Of a stretch of DNA of 56,275 nucleotides, positions 7,801-22,112 are shown piece by piece; position 1 is the stretch's first letter, and each line of letters begins with the position of its first letter. The position numbers were made by a program, and so were the translations under genes. Under the pieces are notes generated by a model. It searched no databases, was not told the origin of the DNA, and worked only from the letters and a program-made list of their open reading frames with translations. Source of the DNA: Rhodococcus sp. G-MC3 (GTDB taxonomy: Bacteria; Actinomycetota; Actinomycetes; Mycobacteriales; Mycobacteriaceae); NCBI RefSeq assembly GCF_030063335.1, contig NZ_JASISW010000030.1, positions 1-56,275 on the forward strand, written 5' to 3'.

Positions 7801-9499
7801 GCCGGTCCACATCGGTGCCGCGCAGCGTTGGACGGTCGGCGAACAGTGGGCCGGGGAGCCACTCGTGAGCTTCCTCGGCCATCACGACCCGGCGCACCAC
7901 CGCCGCGGCGGTTCCATCAAATCCGTCGGAAATGTACTGATGCACAACAGTTTCCGAGGCCCTGAGCTCTGCGATCGAATCGAGTAACCCGGCGCGCTTG
8001 GCCACCGCCTCGTCGCGCCGAGTCCGTAGCGACTCGATCTTCTCCAGCTCGTCGACGTCGTTGTACGCCGCTTTGCGATCTGCTATCCGAGCAACGCTGC
8101 GGCTGAGTTCCTCCGAACCGCCACGCGAAAGATCAGTGATGGACACACAGAGTTCCTGCAACTCCGGAGGAAGTTTTTCTCGAAGCACACGCAGAGCTTG
8201 CGATTTCTCGCTGGTGACCAATACACGCTGCCCGCGCGCCAGCAACGAGGACACCAGGTTGGCGATGGTGTGCGTCTTGCCTGTCCCGGGAGGGCCCTCC
8301 ACCACAACTCCACTGTCACGCCCGAGTCGGTGAACGATTTGGGATTGCTCGGCATTCGCGGGGAGCGGGAACAGTGGATCCTCGGCGAGGTCCCTCGCGT
8401 CCGCGGCCCCGGTGCGTGCGAGCCAGGCCAGTCGGTCCTCCGGCTCGATCGCCTCCACCAGCTGAGCGAGCCCGAGCGGGATCGGCGAGCCCGGCGCTTC
8501 CAGATCCGCGATCATCTTTTCGTAGTACTCAAGCAGGGCGAACGAATCTCGTTTGCGCATGACAAGCGCAGGGGCGAACAGGATGGTCGGACCGGCTGAG
8601 GCGCCGAACGTGGACGGCCGATCCGTGACGTCGGGGACGTCGAAATCAGTGCCCAATGCCTGGTGAGCCCACCGAGCAAGGAATGGTGGCGCTGCGGGGT
8701 CGAGTGGCGAGCTGATGGTGGTCGAAATTGCCTGTTGGAGCGCGACCGAGCTCGATGCATCGAATCCGGCCATCCCAGCCAGCAGCTGAGTGTCCTCGAT
8801 ACGAGGCTGGGCGCTCGCTGCCAGTTTCACCACTAGGTCGCCGGTCCGCACATCTCGCTCGATCGTGACGGACTGAGTAAGTAGATGAGTGCGGACCTCG
8901 GCGGTGACGTCGGTTGCGGGCACCATCAGGAGTCCGGATGCGGCGACGACCTCGATCGACTCGGGACGGGAGGCAAGTTCCTGCATCATCAACTGCAAGC
9001 TCTGATAGAGCGAGGCCTGCGGCCTGCGCTTTCGATCCGCATCGGCCCAACGACGCCACGTGGCCGAGTATGCCGCAAAGGTTTGACGAATCTCGTATGC
9101 CTTGCGGACATCGAAGTCGACGTCCGCGTCCTCTGCGTCGAGCGGTGACGAGGTGCGATCGGACTCGATCAGCTCGGGGCCCTGGTACCGACTGTCCGCT
9201 AACACAGCGGCATCGACGCGACCCGCGAGCACCTGCGGCAGCGCAGGCGGATCGTCCACTGCCACCCTGCCCGCTCGGAAAAGTATGTCGCCCGCTGCTG
9301 CCCGACGATGAACACGATCGGCGCCCGACTCGCCGTCGATCCACTGGACTCGCAGGTGATCGTCGTACTGCAGTACCGGCGTGGTGCGAACAGTCACGAT
9401 CTCTCGGAGAAACTGCAGGAGGCGAAGAACCCGCCCCTCGACAGCCTGCGACGCGAGATCGCGGTCGTGTCCGCGACCTGAAACCGATGAAGTCGACAC
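4814..9499 (-). CDS. giant SF1 helicase with C-terminal Vsr/DUF559-like nuclease
   Basis: A protein of about 1,561 residues. A GPPGTGKTHT Walker A (Lys408) opens a superfamily 1 helicase core. The core has a long insertion rich in charged residues (~490-1000), then VVIVDEASQAD (Asp1074-Glu1075), VVGDDRQCAP, LREHFRSM, a QGDERSVVFLSM block and NVAASRAQDQLWLFHS. The C-terminus (~1365-1480) is a restriction-like fold of the Vsr/DUF559/MTES_1575 type: RRIDLVV (Asp1399), LAVECDGDTF (Glu1412, Asp1414) and a WTFWRVRES segment. This helicase-plus-Vsr layout is shared with some anti-phage proteins, which suggests defence or DNA processing. The GTG at 9499 is preferred because AGAGGTT lies 5 bases upstream; an in-frame GTG at 9556 would add 19 residues. 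It appears to be a single-gene unit. Confidence 0.88.
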   Translation of the reverse strand: MSTSSVSGRGHDRDLASQAVEGRVLRLLQFLREIVTVRTTPVLQYDDHLRVQWIDGESGADRVHRRAAAGDILFRAGRVAVDDPPALPQVLAGRVDAAVLADSRYQGPELIESDRTSSPLDAEDADVDFDVRKAYEIRQTFAAYSATWRRWADADRKRRPQASLYQSLQLMMQELASRPESIEVVAASGLLMVPATDVTAEVRTHLLTQSVTIERDVRTGDLVVKLAASAQPRIEDTQLLAGMAGFDASSSVALQQAISTTISSPLDPAAPPFLARWAHQALGTDFDVPDVTDRPSTFGASAGPTILFAPALVMRKRDSFALLEYYEKMIADLEAPGSPIPLGLAQLVEAIEPEDRLAWLARTGAADARDLAEDPLFPLPANAEQSQIVHRLGRDSGVVVEGPPGTGKTHTIANLVSSLLARGQRVLVTSEKSQALRVLREKLPPELQELCVSITDLSRGGSEELSRSVARIADRKAAYNDVDELEKIESLRTRRDEAVAKRAGLLDSIAELRASETVVHQYISDGFDGTAAAVVRRVVMAEEAHEWLPGPLFADRPTLRGTDVDRLRKLIATAPEGRAERSRQALPALDTMLPNSAELKLLCTRASVESSETTEQTSQLVESLGGVDPFEAYGIRRLCEALDARVREVQELDPVYRKLTDSVLSGEAAHLWSRVSGIVSTVDVAAQSDRFVGAHDVHSTMSTNAALHAMQSLAMAMESGLEWKVRFRKSDQQRAVEDLGIVTMVDGSPAVSAMAVRLATEHIRALDIVNTAAVLLGDLDIAVSTDGSRSRQVNDLQLVANKLVRVAAVLHARDALVQRLYAVSPSAPWIRSLDDATQFAGAAGAIATRIDANVARAELDRVLYSVATELDSGPSPEGNALVAALSNADADAVATASGHYVLACREQQEQRDQDELSAKLSEAAPALYELVRETAGDSEWDELSWQMSKAWAWRRAREWVSEQHQEGLEHRLDAEIDAVDADLAYLTATLGAAMAWRDCLERMTAVEVRALQTYREHISAIGAGAGRYAETFRSAARSAMRDAQSAVPAWVMPLQQVLASIPPVADSFDVVIVDEASQADISSLFLLYLAPRVIVVGDDRQCAPADVPQTGTLEDVFTRLDMYLPDLPEHVRATLTPRSSLFSMLRTRFGQVVRLREHFRSMPEIINWSSQQFYGDSPLVPVRQFGADRLPPLRHTFVPDATVAGKGSSLVNHAEALAIVGQVVKCLADPQYDGKTLGVVVLQGTSQVDEIRNELIKRIGIDQWEDRRLRVGTPPDFQGDERSVVFLSMVVAPNQIFVALTANQYKRRFNVAASRAQDQLWLFHSVTVDRLKRADLRNSLLGYMTSVSPLTATPMPTDVSRDARHQDFASLFEQQIFFELRERGYHVNPGALINNRRIDLVVTGSSARLAVECDGDTFPSSPERRLADLQREQELKRCGWTFWRVRESVYYLDPVAAMSTLWPALTAAGINPDSVPSESSKASPVDWAPVDLGPGQEDLFTEVALPSAPRGNNGGTGDSGATDANAEVWTMPTDRPEQELPIVSKELPVNGFHDGGSRRRR

Positions 9500-9556
9500 T
9501 GTTGAACCTCTGAAATCCTCGAACGACCATCTACAGAACAGGGCGTGCGATTGCAC

Positions 9557-10237
9557 ACAGCCGTCAGACTAGTCCTAGAGACCGATACGGTCACCGTGTC
9601 CGAACCTCTGGACTCACCAGTGGTGTGAAATCACAACACAGTGTCCGCCGGCCTATGACCGCCGTCGCCAATGTGCGCCCCTGACAGCGTCCTCGCACCG
9701 CTGTTCACAGCGTCGGCACAGGCGCGCGTCACCGACGCCCAACCCGTCAGCGTCAACCATCGAGCAGTACCAGCCGGTAATGTACCGGCCAGTAAGAAAC
9801 TGGACTCCAGAGCAACCAATTGTCAATTCCAGCAACGCTACTCACCAGTATGCCGTCAAGCCTTCCGTGACATTTCACAACCGTTTCCTTGAACATCGGT
9901 GAAACACCCTGCGTTACTTGATGTTTGATGGAAGCGATTTCTGTCACACTTGAAGATATGGTCGTTGACATGGCAATTCGTTTGTGAGCGGCTACGATAA
10001 GGCGACGCATCGACTTGCCCCTCCGGCACCGACGGGGCAACCGGGGAAAATGCAATCGAGATCGGAGATTCGGGCGTGGCCACAGGCACAGTGAGTGCCG
10101 GCAGAACACGAGGCAACGCCGAGACCAGTTGTTTCGGCGAAAGTCATAACCCGAATTCACCCTCCAGGTAGACGAAGATCTGTTAGAACCCGACGGGGCG
10201 ACCAAGTTCATGTTCAGACGAGACGAAGAGAGACACG
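9557..10237. other. 681-base non-coding region upstream of the carboxylase gene
   Basis: No reading frame here looks coding: candidate frames have residue composition unlike neighbouring proteins. It separates the divergent helicase-nuclease and carboxylase genes. Visible structures are a near-perfect double operator-like repeat (9770-9795), a TGTGA/TCACA palindrome with only a 2-base centre (9624-9635), and a TTGCCCC/GGGGCAA stem with a 12-base loop (10015-10040) within the likely 5' leader of the carboxylase gene. TTGACA occurs at 9965-9970 but without a correctly spaced -10. The ribosome site GAAGAGAG lies just before the TTG start at 10238. Confidence 0.7.
9770..9795. promoter_or_regulatory. 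probable double operator (TetR-type palindromes)
   Basis: Two 11-base near-palindromes stand side by side: ACCAGCCGGTA and ACCGGCCAGTA. Each sits in a longer 13-base direct repeat, TACCAGCCGGTAA and TACCGGCCAGTAA, separated by TG. The whole block is itself an inverted repeat with arms GCCGGTA/TACCGGC and a 3-base centre (9773-9789). This pattern is typical of TetR-family operators, which are often paired. The regulator is unknown, and the site is ~440 bases before the carboxylase start and ~270 from the helicase start. Confidence 0.5.
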
Positions 10238-15724
<5,487 letters not shown>

Positions 15725-15737
15725 TCGCGTGATCGAC

Positions 15738-15780
15738 CCGCACCCCCTGGCCACTGCGGTCGGGGGGTGCGGTCGTTTCT
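15738..15780 (+). terminator. rho-independent terminator after the carboxylase gene
   Basis: A perfect 10-base stem CCGCACCCCC (15738-15747) and GGGGGTGCGG (15763-15772) with a 15-base loop is followed by TCGTTTCT. It begins 14 bases after the carboxylase stop and ends just before the stop of the convergent pseudouridine synthase gene. Confidence 0.85.
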
Positions 15781-15794
15781 CACCACGGCGGGGA

Positions 15795-16706
15795 TCAACC
15801 GGCGAGAGTGCGGCGACTCTCGAACCGTCGGAGCTTGCCCGTGATGGGGTCGTCGAACTCGACTGCCCGCGCGAGCAACTGGAGCGGATTGGCGAAGTCG
15901 TCCGCAGGTGTCCCGGTGTACACCGGATAGTACGGATCGCCCTTGATCGGAATCCCCAACGACGACAAGTGGATTCGCAACTGATGCGTCCTTCCGGTCT
16001 TGGGGAACAACCGGTACCGCGCAGAGGATCCGAGCTGCTCGATCAGCTCGACCCGAGTCTCGCTGTTCGATTCACCCGGCTCCTCGCGGGCAACCATCAC
16101 ACCGTGATCCTTCAGAATCCGGCTGTGCACCACGATCGGAAACTCCAACGACGCATCGAAGCCTGCGACGGCCTCGTATTCCTTGAGCACCGAACGCGCC
16201 GAGAACAGCTCCTGGTACGGCCGCCGCAGTTCCTTGGTGCGGGTGAAGATCAGCACCCCCGCCGTGGCGCGATCGAGGCGGTGCGCCGGAGTGACATCCT
16301 GGCAGTCGAGAAGGCGTCGCAGCCGCACCGTTGCACTCTCGGTGACGTGCATGCCACGCGGGATTGTCGCGAGGAAGTGCGGCTTGTCGACAACGACTAT
16401 GCCGTCCGCGTCGTACAAGATGTCGAGCTCGAACGGAACCGGAACCTCGGGCGCAGGCTCTCGGTAGAAATACACGAAACGCCCTGGTGAATAGAGCGAT
16501 TCGCGATCCCACCGTCGACCCTTCTCGTCGACGACTTCGCCTGCGGCCATCGAGACCGCCCACGTGTCTTCGGGGTACTCGCGCTCCAAAAAGTCCAGCA
16601 GCGTTACGGCCGCATCTCCGTGCGGAAGCCTCAGACGCAGCGGTGCAAGTCCATTCCTGAAGGGCAGAGGATCAAGCACAGTCCACGCACACCAGGCGAA
16701 GACCAC
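15795..16706 (-). CDS. RluA-family pseudouridine synthase
   Basis: A protein of up to 303 residues with the RluA signature [15 protein letters not shown] (catalytic Asp in HRLD), the upstream [17 protein letters not shown] block and the C-terminal [20 protein letters not shown] motif. It isomerises specific uridines in rRNA or tRNA; which position cannot be assigned from sequence. The GTG used here overlaps the upstream trhO gene by 35 bases; a GTG at 16679, giving an 8-base overlap, is a plausible alternative start. Pairing with TrhO on one strand suggests coexpression of two RNA-modification enzymes. Confidence 0.9.
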   Translation of the reverse strand: MVFAWCAWTVLDPLPFRNGLAPLRLRLPHGDAAVTLLDFLEREYPEDTWAVSMAAGEVVDEKGRRWDRESLYSPGRFVYFYREPAPEVPVPFELDILYDADGIVVVDKPHFLATIPRGMHVTESATVRLRRLLDCQDVTPAHRLDRATAGVLIFTRTKELRRPYQELFSARSVLKEYEAVAGFDASLEFPIVVHSRILKDHGVMVAREEPGESNSETRVELIEQLGSSARYRLFPKTGRTHQLRIHLSSLGIPIKGDPYYPVYTGTPADDFANPLQLLARAVEFDDPITGKLRRFESRRTLAG

Positions 16707-17514
16707 GGCCTTCGTCGTCGTCGAAATCCTGATAACGCGACGTCGGATTCGCGCACGCGGTGCATCGTCCGATCACCGATGCCTTGTCCGAGAAGTCTAT
16801 TTTCATCCGCTTGTCGAAGACGTACAGCGAGCCTTCCCACAGCGCGTCGTCGCCGTACGTCTCGCCATAGCGAACGATGCCGCCGTCGAGCTGATAGACC
16901 TCTTCGAACCCTCGGGACTTCATCAGTGCGGACAGCACTTCGCAGCGAACGCCCCCCGTGCAATAGGTGACGACCGGGGTCTTCTTCAGGTGGTCGAACT
17001 CCCCCGAATCGAGCTGCGTCACGAAATCACGGGTGGTGTCGACGTCGGGTACGACCGCGTTCTTGAACCTGCCGATCTGAGCCTCGAACGAGTTGCGTCC
17101 GTCGAAGAACACCACCTCGTCGCCGCGCTCGTCGACGAGTTCGTGTACCTGTTGCGGACTGAGATGCACGCCGCCGCCCACGACGCCTGCGTCATCGACC
17201 TTCAGTTCCTGCGGTGCGCCGAACGTGACGATCTCCGATCGAACCTTGACGCTGAGCCGCGGGAAGTCTTCGCCGAGACCTTCCGACCATTTGATGTCGG
17301 CGCCGGAGAACGGCGCGTAGCTTCGGGTGCCTCGAACATACTTCTTGACGTCGTTCAACTCGCCGCCGACCGTCGCGTTGATCCCGTGTTCCGAGATCAA
17401 GATGCGCCCGTTCAGATTGTTCGACGCAGCGAGGGTGAGCTGCCAGAGCCGGATGGCCTCCGGGTCCGGCAGCGGGGTGAAGACGTAGAACAAGACAATT
17501 TTCGGTACTGCCAT
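16672..17514 (-). CDS. trhO: tRNA uridine(34) hydroxylase, rhodanese family
   Basis: About 280 residues beginning [20 protein letters not shown]. The N-terminal domain ([16 protein letters not shown]) and the central rhodanese domain with active-site loop [11 protein letters not shown] are characteristic of TrhO/YceA, which hydroxylates uridine 34 of certain tRNAs on the path to 5-methoxyuridine-type wobble bases. The C-terminal cysteines (GRCTACANP and LVCVDCA) form the small metal-binding tail typical of actinobacterial members. The reading frame is open far upstream but the homologous start is the ATG at 17514. It overlaps the pseudouridine synthase downstream and is 53 bases from phoD upstream on the same strand. 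Confidence 0.93.
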   Translation of the reverse strand: MAVPKIVLFYVFTPLPDPEAIRLWQLTLAASNNLNGRILISEHGINATVGGELNDVKKYVRGTRSYAPFSGADIKWSEGLGEDFPRLSVKVRSEIVTFGAPQELKVDDAGVVGGGVHLSPQQVHELVDERGDEVVFFDGRNSFEAQIGRFKNAVVPDVDTTRDFVTQLDSGEFDHLKKTPVVTYCTGGVRCEVLSALMKSRGFEEVYQLDGGIVRYGETYGDDALWEGSLYVFDKRMKIDFSDKASVIGRCTACANPTSRYQDFDDDEGRGLRLVCVDCA

Positions 17515-17567
17515 ACCGTGATTATGCCGTCTGACCTTCTGTTCGACGACGACCAGGGGGCGAAAAG

Positions 17568-19238
17568 TCAGCGGACGGGCAGCGGAGCTGTTTCGACCCT
17601 CGGTGCCCCGTCGGCGACAGTGAAGCCCGCGCCCCAGGACACCCCGGTCAGCGGGTCTTCCTTGGCGTCGAGGAACCAGTGGTCCATCTGCACGCCTGCC
17701 GGGGTCACGTCGAACACCCCGAAGCCGTGACTGTCGAGGTCCACGAACTTGATATGCCTGTTCAGCGTCATCAAAGCTGCTTCGGCAACCCTGCCGAGGG
17801 TGTGTGGCGGCGTCCGCGTCAGGTCGTCGACGTTGGCCGATGAGACCGACGTGACCACCAGCTCTGTCGCGACTCCCCCGGTTTCGAAGTAGCGAGCCGC
17901 GTCGAGCGGAATATCGCACGCCCACGTCGAGTGGATGTCGCCGGTGATGAAGACGGTGTTGCTCACACCGTTGTCCGCGATCGCACCGAGGAGTTTCTTC
18001 CGATCCGCGGTGTACCCGTCCCACGGGTCGGCCATGTACGGGACGCCTGCTTCGGGGATTCCGAGCAGACCGGTCAGTGCCCGTGAGGCTTCGCTTTCGA
18101 GCGGCGGCAGCAGAACAGGAGTGATCATTACCGGATTCCCGACGATCTTCCACCGGGTCGGCGATGACACGATGCCGTCGGTGAGCCACTGCATCTGATC
18201 GGTGCCGGTGATGGTGCGGTTCGGGGAGTCGACCTCGGCGCCCTGGGTCGGCGACACCTGTTTCGTGCGGTAGGTACGCAGATCGAGCATCGACAGCTCC
18301 AGCAGATTCCCGAAACGAAGTCGCCGGTACAGATGTCTGTTCTGCGGCGTTCCTGCCGCGCGTACAGGCATCCACTCGTAGTAGGCCTGCACGGAATTCG
18401 CCTTGCGCACGTTCCAGGGACCCTCGGTCTCCGGTTGATGATTCTGCGCACCGCCGTCGTACGCGTCGTTAGCGCTCTCATGGTCGTCCCACGTGCAAAT
18501 CCACGGAACTCGGAGATGTGCGGACGCGAGGTCCGGGTCGGACTTGTACTGGCCGTGGCGCGTCCGATAGTCCGCGAGCGTCACGATCTCGTGCACTGGA
18601 TCGTGCTGGCGGACCACGCCGTTCTTGCCGGCGAATTCACCGGTCCGGTACTCGTAGATGTAGTCACCGAGGTGGATGATCGCGTCGAGGTCGGTGCGGG
18701 TCGACAGATGCCGGTACGCGCCGAAATAGCCCGACTCCCAGTTGGAGCAGGACACCACTCCAAACCTGACGCGGTCGATGTCAGCGTCGTTCGCGGGGGC
18801 CGTCCGAGTGGTGCCGACCACCGATTGACCGCCGGATCCCTCCCCGTCCAGGACCTCGAAGCTGTAGTAGTACGTGGTCGACGGCAGCAGACCGTCGACG
18901 TCGATCTTCACTGTGTGGTCGACGTCGGTACTCGTCGAGACGGTGCCGCTGCGGACCAGTGCTGTGAGTTCTGGGTCGGTGGCGACCCGCCACCGTACCG
19001 AGGTGTCAGGGCCGAGACCGGAACCGGGAAGCGCACCGGGTGCAGGAGTGACACGGGTCCACAGAATCACTGCCTCCGGCGTCGGATCACCCGATGCGAC
19101 GCCGTGCTGGAAAGGCTCGAATCCTTCGGCCTGTGCCTGCGCGAGAGCGGGCAGGGTCGTTGCCGCGCCTGCCACTGCGACCGCGACGGACGAAGACTTC
19201 AGAAACCCTCGTCGGGAGACACCCTGTTTCACAACCAC
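17568..19238 (-). CDS. phoD: alkaline phosphatase D, Tat-exported
   Basis: A 556-residue PhoD-family phosphatase/phosphodiesterase. The N-terminus carries a twin-arginine signal (SRRGFLKSS, then an alanine-rich hydrophobic stretch ending ALAQAQA), so it is exported folded. The mature part has [21 protein letters not shown], the fibronectin-like N-domain, [40 protein letters not shown] and [10 protein letters not shown], which supply the iron/calcium ligands of the family. PhoD genes are usually induced by phosphate starvation, but no pho box was identified here. GTG start at 19238; a second GTG two codons in is equally possible. Confidence 0.93.
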   Translation of the reverse strand: MVVKQGVSRRGFLKSSSVAVAVAGAATTLPALAQAQAEGFEPFQHGVASGDPTPEAVILWTRVTPAPGALPGSGLGPDTSVRWRVATDPELTALVRSGTVSTSTDVDHTVKIDVDGLLPSTTYYYSFEVLDGEGSGGQSVVGTTRTAPANDADIDRVRFGVVSCSNWESGYFGAYRHLSTRTDLDAIIHLGDYIYEYRTGEFAGKNGVVRQHDPVHEIVTLADYRTRHGQYKSDPDLASAHLRVPWICTWDDHESANDAYDGGAQNHQPETEGPWNVRKANSVQAYYEWMPVRAAGTPQNRHLYRRLRFGNLLELSMLDLRTYRTKQVSPTQGAEVDSPNRTITGTDQMQWLTDGIVSSPTRWKIVGNPVMITPVLLPPLESEASRALTGLLGIPEAGVPYMADPWDGYTADRKKLLGAIADNGVSNTVFITGDIHSTWACDIPLDAARYFETGGVATELVVTSVSSANVDDLTRTPPHTLGRVAEAALMTLNRHIKFVDLDSHGFGVFDVTPAGVQMDHWFLDAKEDPLTGVSWGAGFTVADGAPRVETAPLPVR

Positions 19239-19442
19239 TGTGCCAGTCCATGCGAACTTTGTGCCGCGGTCAAGTCAGGCTGGCCAGCGTGGGTGAATGT
19301 TCACCGAGAGTACGGACCGCGGTGACGTGACTTCGCTGACGTGGCGTGAAATCCGGGGGCCTCGACAGGGACTTTCCCGCGACCGCCGAACGGTGCGTGC
19401 ACAGTGGGTTTGCCCAGGTATCGATCTGAGCACCCCTGGTTT

Positions 19443-20933
19443 ATGACTGCTGACATGAGCTCCCCACTGTGGCTGTTCGGCGATCAGCTCGGTCCTCATT
19501 TCCACAGCACCGACGAGCACCGCGACCGTGACGTACTGCTGATCGAGAGCGCGCGGGTGTTTCGCCGTCGCAGATTCCACCGGCAGAAGCTCCATCTCGT
19601 CGTATCGGGTATGCGTCACCTCGCCGAAGAACTCGGTGATCGTGCGACCTATCTACGGACCGAGACCTATCGTGAGGGGCTCGAGCAGTTCGGCAGGCCG
19701 GTGGTGGTGTTCGAACCGACGTCGCACGCTGCGGAAAAGTTCACCGAAACGCTCGTCCAGGAGGGACTCGTCGAAGACGTCCTACCGACGCCGATGTTCG
19801 CGCTCAGCCGGGCGGATTTCGCCGAGTGGGCAGGCAACAGGCACCAGTTCAGGATGGAAACGTTCTACCGAGATCAACGCCGACGGTTCGAGATTCTGAT
19901 GTCGGGCGACGAACCGGTCGAAGGAAAGTGGAATCTCGACGAGGAGAATCGCGAACCACCGCCCAAGAAGCAGTTGACTCTAGGTGTGGATCCGCCGTGG
20001 TGGCCGTCGGAGGATTCGATCGACGAGCAGGTGCGCGAGGACATCGATGCGATGGAACTGGACACCGTCGGATCCGACGGTCAGCGGTTGTTCGCTGTCA
20101 CGGCCGACGAGGCGCACAAAGCTTTGGATCACTTCGTGTCCTACCGACTGCAGGATTTCGGCAAGTACGAGGACGCCGTCATGACCGAGGACTGGACCAT
20201 GGCACATTCGCTGTTGTCGGTACCGCTCAATCTCGGGCTCCTGCATCCACTGGACGCTGCAGTGGCCGCCGAGGACGCGTGGCGATCCGGCGACGCATCG
20301 TTGGCATCGGTCGAAGGTTTCATCCGGCAGATACTGGGCTGGCGCGAATACGTGTGGCATCTGTATTGGCACTTCGGGCCCGAATACGTCGACAACAACA
20401 AGCTCGATGCCCATGAGCCACTTCCCACGTGGCTGACTGAACTGGACGGCGACACACCGATCGCGAAATGCCTGTCGGAGACCGTCAACGGGGTGCGTGA
20501 TCGAGGCTGGGTCCACCACATTCCGCGCCTGATGATTCTCGGGAACTTCGCACTGCAGCGCGGTTACGACCCGAAGGCGTTGACCGAATGGTTCGCGACG
20601 GCCTTCGTCGACGGTTTCGCGTGGGTCATGCCGGTCAACGTGATCGGGATGAGCCAACACGCGGACGGCGGGCTGATCGCTACCAAGCCGTACGCCTCGG
20701 GCGGTGCGTACCTGAACCGAATGACCGACTACTGCGGCGGATGCGAATACAACCCGAAGAAGCGGCTCGGCGCCGACGCGTGCCCGTTCACTGCGGGATA
20801 CTGGGCTTTCGTGCACCGTCATCGTGATCGGCTGGCGCAGAACCACCGAACGGCGCGGCAGGTGTCATCGATGAACCGCTTGCCTGATCTGGATCAGGTA
20901 CTGGAGCAAGAGGCGCATCGCGAAGTGTTCTGA
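19443..20933 (+). CDS. Fe-S cluster (6-4) photolyase / bacterial cryptochrome (PhrB-like)
   Basis: A protein of about 496 residues starting MTADMSSPLWLFGDQLGPHF, the typical N-terminus of the FeS-BCP clade. The C-terminal FAD domain has FIRQILGWREYVWHLYW, VHHIPRLMILGNFALQRGYDP and WVMPVNVIGMSQHADGG. Four cysteines in the family pattern are visible: AKCLSET, DYCGGC (two) and GADACPFTAGYW; these should hold a 4Fe-4S cluster. PhrB-type enzymes repair (6-4) photoproducts in DNA using light and carry a lumazine antenna. ATG at 19455 is an alternative start. It is divergent from phoD and convergent with the iron-transport gene. Confidence 0.93.
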   Translation: MTADMSSPLWLFGDQLGPHFHSTDEHRDRDVLLIESARVFRRRRFHRQKLHLVVSGMRHLAEELGDRATYLRTETYREGLEQFGRPVVVFEPTSHAAEKFTETLVQEGLVEDVLPTPMFALSRADFAEWAGNRHQFRMETFYRDQRRRFEILMSGDEPVEGKWNLDEENREPPPKKQLTLGVDPPWWPSEDSIDEQVREDIDAMELDTVGSDGQRLFAVTADEAHKALDHFVSYRLQDFGKYEDAVMTEDWTMAHSLLSVPLNLGLLHPLDAAVAAEDAWRSGDASLASVEGFIRQILGWREYVWHLYWHFGPEYVDNNKLDAHEPLPTWLTELDGDTPIAKCLSETVNGVRDRGWVHHIPRLMILGNFALQRGYDPKALTEWFATAFVDGFAWVMPVNVIGMSQHADGGLIATKPYASGGAYLNRMTDYCGGCEYNPKKRLGADACPFTAGYWAFVHRHRDRLAQNHRTARQVSSMNRLPDLDQVLEQEAHREVF

Positions 20934-21015
20934 CAGTCTCGATTGCCTAGGCGGAACCTTCGGCGTGCGGCGCCTTCGCGGGACTGAGCACGAGGGCCCA
21001 GTAGTTTGGCATCAA

Positions 21016-21048
21016 TGGACCATGGCAACGGTCCAGCCTTTGCCATGG
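21016..21048. terminator. overlapping inverted repeats between convergent genes
   Basis: A perfect 9-base stem, CCATGGCAA (21020-21028) with TTGCCATGG (21040-21048) and an 11-base loop, overlaps a second perfect stem TGGACC (21016-21021) with GGTCCA (21030-21035). Only one can form at a time. The site is between the photolyase stop and the stop of the convergent binding-protein gene, so a bidirectional terminator is the simplest reading, though no T-tract follows. Confidence 0.45.
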
Positions 21049-21062
21049 CGCATTCATGCCGG

Positions 21063-22085
21063 TCAGCGGGGCAGCTTCGCGACGGCGTCGTCGATCATGG
21101 GCACATAGCGCTCGAGTGCCCACGGAACCGTCAGCGGATTGATGATCGAGGATCCGGTGACGAAGGGCTGATCCGTCGGGGCTACAACGGAATCGCGCGC
21201 AATCGCCGGAATCGACTTGTACGCGGGCTGCGCTTCGGTATCGGTGCGGTTCTCGGGATCGGAGTAGAAGGTGAAGATCAGATCCGAGTCGTTCAGCAGG
21301 TTCGCATTCTCCAGCCCGATCACCGCGGAGTCGGTGCCTTCGGTCTCGTCGAGGCTGTAGACGACCGGGTCGACCTGTAGCCCCAGCGCGCGGACCATCG
21401 CAACACGCTGCTCGTCCGCGAGGAAGACGCCGAGAGTGCCGGGCCCTGTGTTGTAGATGTACGAGAACGTGACGTCCTTGTACTCCGGGTGCGAGGCGGT
21501 GGCGTCAGAGAACTGCGTCTTGATCTTGTCGATCTCGTCGGCCGCCTTCTGCTCTTCCCCCATCGCTGTGCCGATGACCGAAATTTGGTCTTCCCACGTA
21601 ATGGTCCATGGCTGTTCCTCGTAGGCCACCACGGGCGCGAAAGCGTTCAGTGAATCGAACTGCTGCTGCGTGATGCCGGACCACGGCGCAAGGATCAGGT
21701 CGGGATCGAGCGCAAGAATCGCTTCGATGTTGAGTTCGGTACCGCCGGAGAACTGTTCGGGGGCTTGTACTCCCGACGCTGTGATCGCATCGTCGATCCA
21801 CGGAAGGTAGCCGGATTCGTCGCTGCCCCATTGATACTCCTCGATGCCGACGGGAACCGTCCCGAGAGCAATCGCCGTTTCTGCCGATCCCATGCCGAGC
21901 GTGACGATGCGTTCGGGCTTGCTGTCGATCACGGCTTGCCCCAGTGCGGAATCGATCGTCACGGTCTCGAAGTCGCTGCTGGATATATCGGCTTCCTCGG
22001 ACGAGGTACTGCAGCCGGCGACGACCAGAACCGCTGCCATGACCCCGGACAACGCCACGGTGCGACGGACACAAGCGAGTTTCAT
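21063..22085 (-). CDS. iron-siderophore ABC transporter substrate-binding lipoprotein
   Basis: A 340-residue FepB/FecB-type periplasmic-binding protein. The signal peptide ends in a lipobox (VLVVAGC, Cys25), so it is a membrane-anchored lipoprotein. The mature domain has PERIVTLGMGSAETAIALG and ILALDPDLILAPWSGIT, standard for class III (cluster A-II) binding proteins of ferric siderophores, haem or cobalamin. The upstream IdeR-type box argues for a ferric siderophore. The ATG at 22085 has AGGAAAGG upstream. No permease or ATPase genes are adjacent, so it must work with a transporter encoded elsewhere. Confidence 0.92.
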   Translation of the reverse strand: MKLACVRRTVALSGVMAAVLVVAGCSTSSEEADISSSDFETVTIDSALGQAVIDSKPERIVTLGMGSAETAIALGTVPVGIEEYQWGSDESGYLPWIDDAITASGVQAPEQFSGGTELNIEAILALDPDLILAPWSGITQQQFDSLNAFAPVVAYEEQPWTITWEDQISVIGTAMGEEQKAADEIDKIKTQFSDATASHPEYKDVTFSYIYNTGPGTLGVFLADEQRVAMVRALGLQVDPVVYSLDETEGTDSAVIGLENANLLNDSDLIFTFYSDPENRTDTEAQPAYKSIPAIARDSVVAPTDQPFVTGSSIINPLTVPWALERYVPMIDDAVAKLPR

Positions 22086-22112
22086 CGAAAACCTTTCCTA
22101 GCCGAATTAAAG

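Noticed and set aside
9624..9635. CRP-like TGTGA/TCACA palindrome
   Set aside because: Centre is 2 bases instead of 6, so it does not fit the known CRP/GlxR site.
9965..9998. TTGACA followed by TACGAT as carboxylase promoter
   Set aside because: Spacer is 22 bases, too long for a SigA promoter; kept only as an unassigned motif.
9753..10211. 152-codon minus-strand frame in the region before the carboxylase
   Set aside because: Arg/Ser/Cys-rich composition unlike neighbouring proteins, no ribosome site, no motif.
17515..18375. Upstream extension of the trhO frame to a 567-residue protein
   Set aside because: It lies antiparallel-shadowed within phoD on the same strand in another frame; TrhO homologues start at 17514.
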